Of a stretch of 64,000 bases of DNA, positions 63,292-64,000 are shown piece after piece (the stretch's first letter is position 1; each line of letters opens with the position of its first letter). A program made the translations under genes and the position numbers. The stretch covers positions 1 to 64,000 of the forward strand of contig JANWYG010000021.1 of the NCBI GenBank assembly GCA_025057015.1. Reading direction: 5' to 3'. This DNA comes from Blastocatellia bacterium. GTDB lineage: Bacteria; Acidobacteriota; Blastocatellia; Chloracidobacteriales; JADJPF01. Under the pieces are notes generated by a model. That model did no database searches and was not told the origin of the DNA. It saw only the letters and a list, made by a program, of their open reading frames with translations.

Positions 63292-63854
63292 TGCGTACCC
63301 TATACTTCGTGACAGCAAACGAAAATAAAGTTAAAGAAGCACGCCAAATTCTTAAGTTACCGGTCGAACACGTACATCTTGATCTGGATGAACCGCAAAC
63401 TCTAGACCTGGAAACGATAGTTAGACAAAAAGCTATACAGGCACACCAAAAAACCGGACTTCCGGTCATAGTAGAAGATACAGCTCTCAGCTTTGTTGCC
63501 TGGAACGGTCTACCAGGAACGTTCATCAAATGGTTTCTGCAAACAGTAGGACCGGTAGGTATCCTCAAGATGCTTTCGAGCTACGAAGATAGACGTGCTA
63601 CAGCAACTACAGCCGTCGCATTCCACGATGGCAAGCAGACATTGGTCGCAACAGGGCAAACTAAAGGTCAAATAGCGCTAGCACCTTGCGGTCAACAAGG
63701 ATTTGGATGGGATGCTATCTTCATTCCAGATCAGGCAAGTACGACTTTTGCAGAAATGTCGATCGACATCAAAAACGCTTTCTCTATGCGCAGAAAGGCG
63801 CTTGAACAGCTACGTAGCTTGCTAGAATCTCACCTCTTGACATTCTCAGCTTAG
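63291..63854 (+). CDS. RdgB/HAM1 non-canonical purine NTP pyrophosphatase
   Basis: A 187-residue nucleotide pyrophosphatase that clears dITP/XTP to protect DNA. Family motifs in order are TANENKVKEAR (N-terminus), VEDTALSF (metal-binding Asp), FGWDAIFIPD and TFAEM. The usual SHRxKAL is SMRRKAL here. Length is typical of the shorter ITPA-like proteins. It is translationally coupled to the glycine-zipper gene by TAATG. Confidence 0.88.
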   Translation: MRTLYFVTANENKVKEARQILKLPVEHVHLDLDEPQTLDLETIVRQKAIQAHQKTGLPVIVEDTALSFVAWNGLPGTFIKWFLQTVGPVGILKMLSSYEDRRATATTAVAFHDGKQTLVATGQTKGQIALAPCGQQGFGWDAIFIPDQASTTFAEMSIDIKNAFSMRRKALEQLRSLLESHLLTFSA

Positions 63855-63991
63855 ACTAAAGCTTTAAGAGAAAGCTTCTGTACATGTCCAGCTGCTACTT
63901 TTTGTCTCGCATGCACTCCTGCGGCAAGCTATAGGTGTCGATACTTTCCTGATATTATTTGCTTGTACCATATCGGTCTTGTGGAGGATTT

Positions 63992-64000
63992 ATGAAAAGC
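63992..64000 (+). CDS. Start of a gene cut by the window end
   Basis: ATG AAA AGC is preceded by GGAGG (63983-63987) 4 bases upstream and ends at the window border. Only three codons are visible (Met-Lys-Ser), so no product can be named; the basic start would suit a signal peptide. Confidence 0.4.

Overview
The window looks like the chromosome of a Gram-negative (diderm) bacterium, most likely an Acidobacteriota member of Blastocatellia type with moderate GC. This placement is an inference from gene content and was not tested by phylogeny. The supporting evidence is LPS-export genes (lptB and an LptC/LptA fusion) next to rpoN, hpf and rapZ; TonB receptor, TolC, RND and HlyD proteins; several eukaryote-type Ser/Thr kinases with TPRs; and paired TPR / FG-GAP-ASPIC (CRTAC1-like) secreted proteins. 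Coding density is high, with many 1-4 bp gene overlaps and frequent GTG/TTG starts. I see no phage, IS element, CRISPR array or rRNA. Layout: 0.15-7.8 kb holds a fatty-acid hydroxylase family gene, lepB, and the minus-strand envelope/regulation operon lptC/A-lptB-rpoN-hpf-rapZ. 8.0-14.1 kb (plus strand) holds glutaryl-CoA dehydrogenase, a GT-C/TPR membrane protein, an mreB homologue without mreCD, and a secreted matrixin-like protein whose zinc ligands are all replaced. 14.1-17.1 kb (minus strand) is proA, a lipid kinase and a phosphoesterase coupled by TAATG junctions. 17.2-20.15 kb is an ECF sigma factor, a zinc-finger anti-sigma factor and a degenerate HtrA/PDZ protein, followed by tRNA-Gln. 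20.2-30.4 kb (minus strand) has a receiver-kinase fusion, a DUF1232 protein, an unknown protein, wecB overlapping a giant kinase/ATPase/TPR regulator, and two MacB-type permeases without an ATPase. 30.5-37.9 kb has an amino-acid permease, a SAM hydrolase, an SbcD-like nuclease, a kinase-DUF4388-J-TPR fusion and a MerR/cobalamin-binding CarH-like regulator. 37.9-50 kb is an all-minus accessory block: two TPR plus FG-GAP/ASPIC pairs around a TonB receptor, a beta-helix protein and a lipoprotein, with two intergenic clusters of long C/T-rich inverted repeats. 50.1-57 kb is a tetR-adaptor-RND-TolC efflux operon and an orphan LuxR-type HTH gene; both have a similar palindrome upstream. 57.1-63.9 kb has a Fur-family gene, a GNAT gene, a complete type I secretion set (TolC, HlyD, ABC) without an adjacent substrate, a glycine-zipper protein and an RdgB/HAM1 phosphatase. 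Themes across the window are envelope biogenesis, export, and signalling by Ser/Thr kinases and one-component regulators. The most striking observations are a set of proteins that keep a known fold but have lost catalytic residues (matrixin, HtrA, J domain, and an ABC ATPase with altered motifs), the CarH-like regulator, and the hairpin repeat arrays in the TPR/CRTAC/TonB block.
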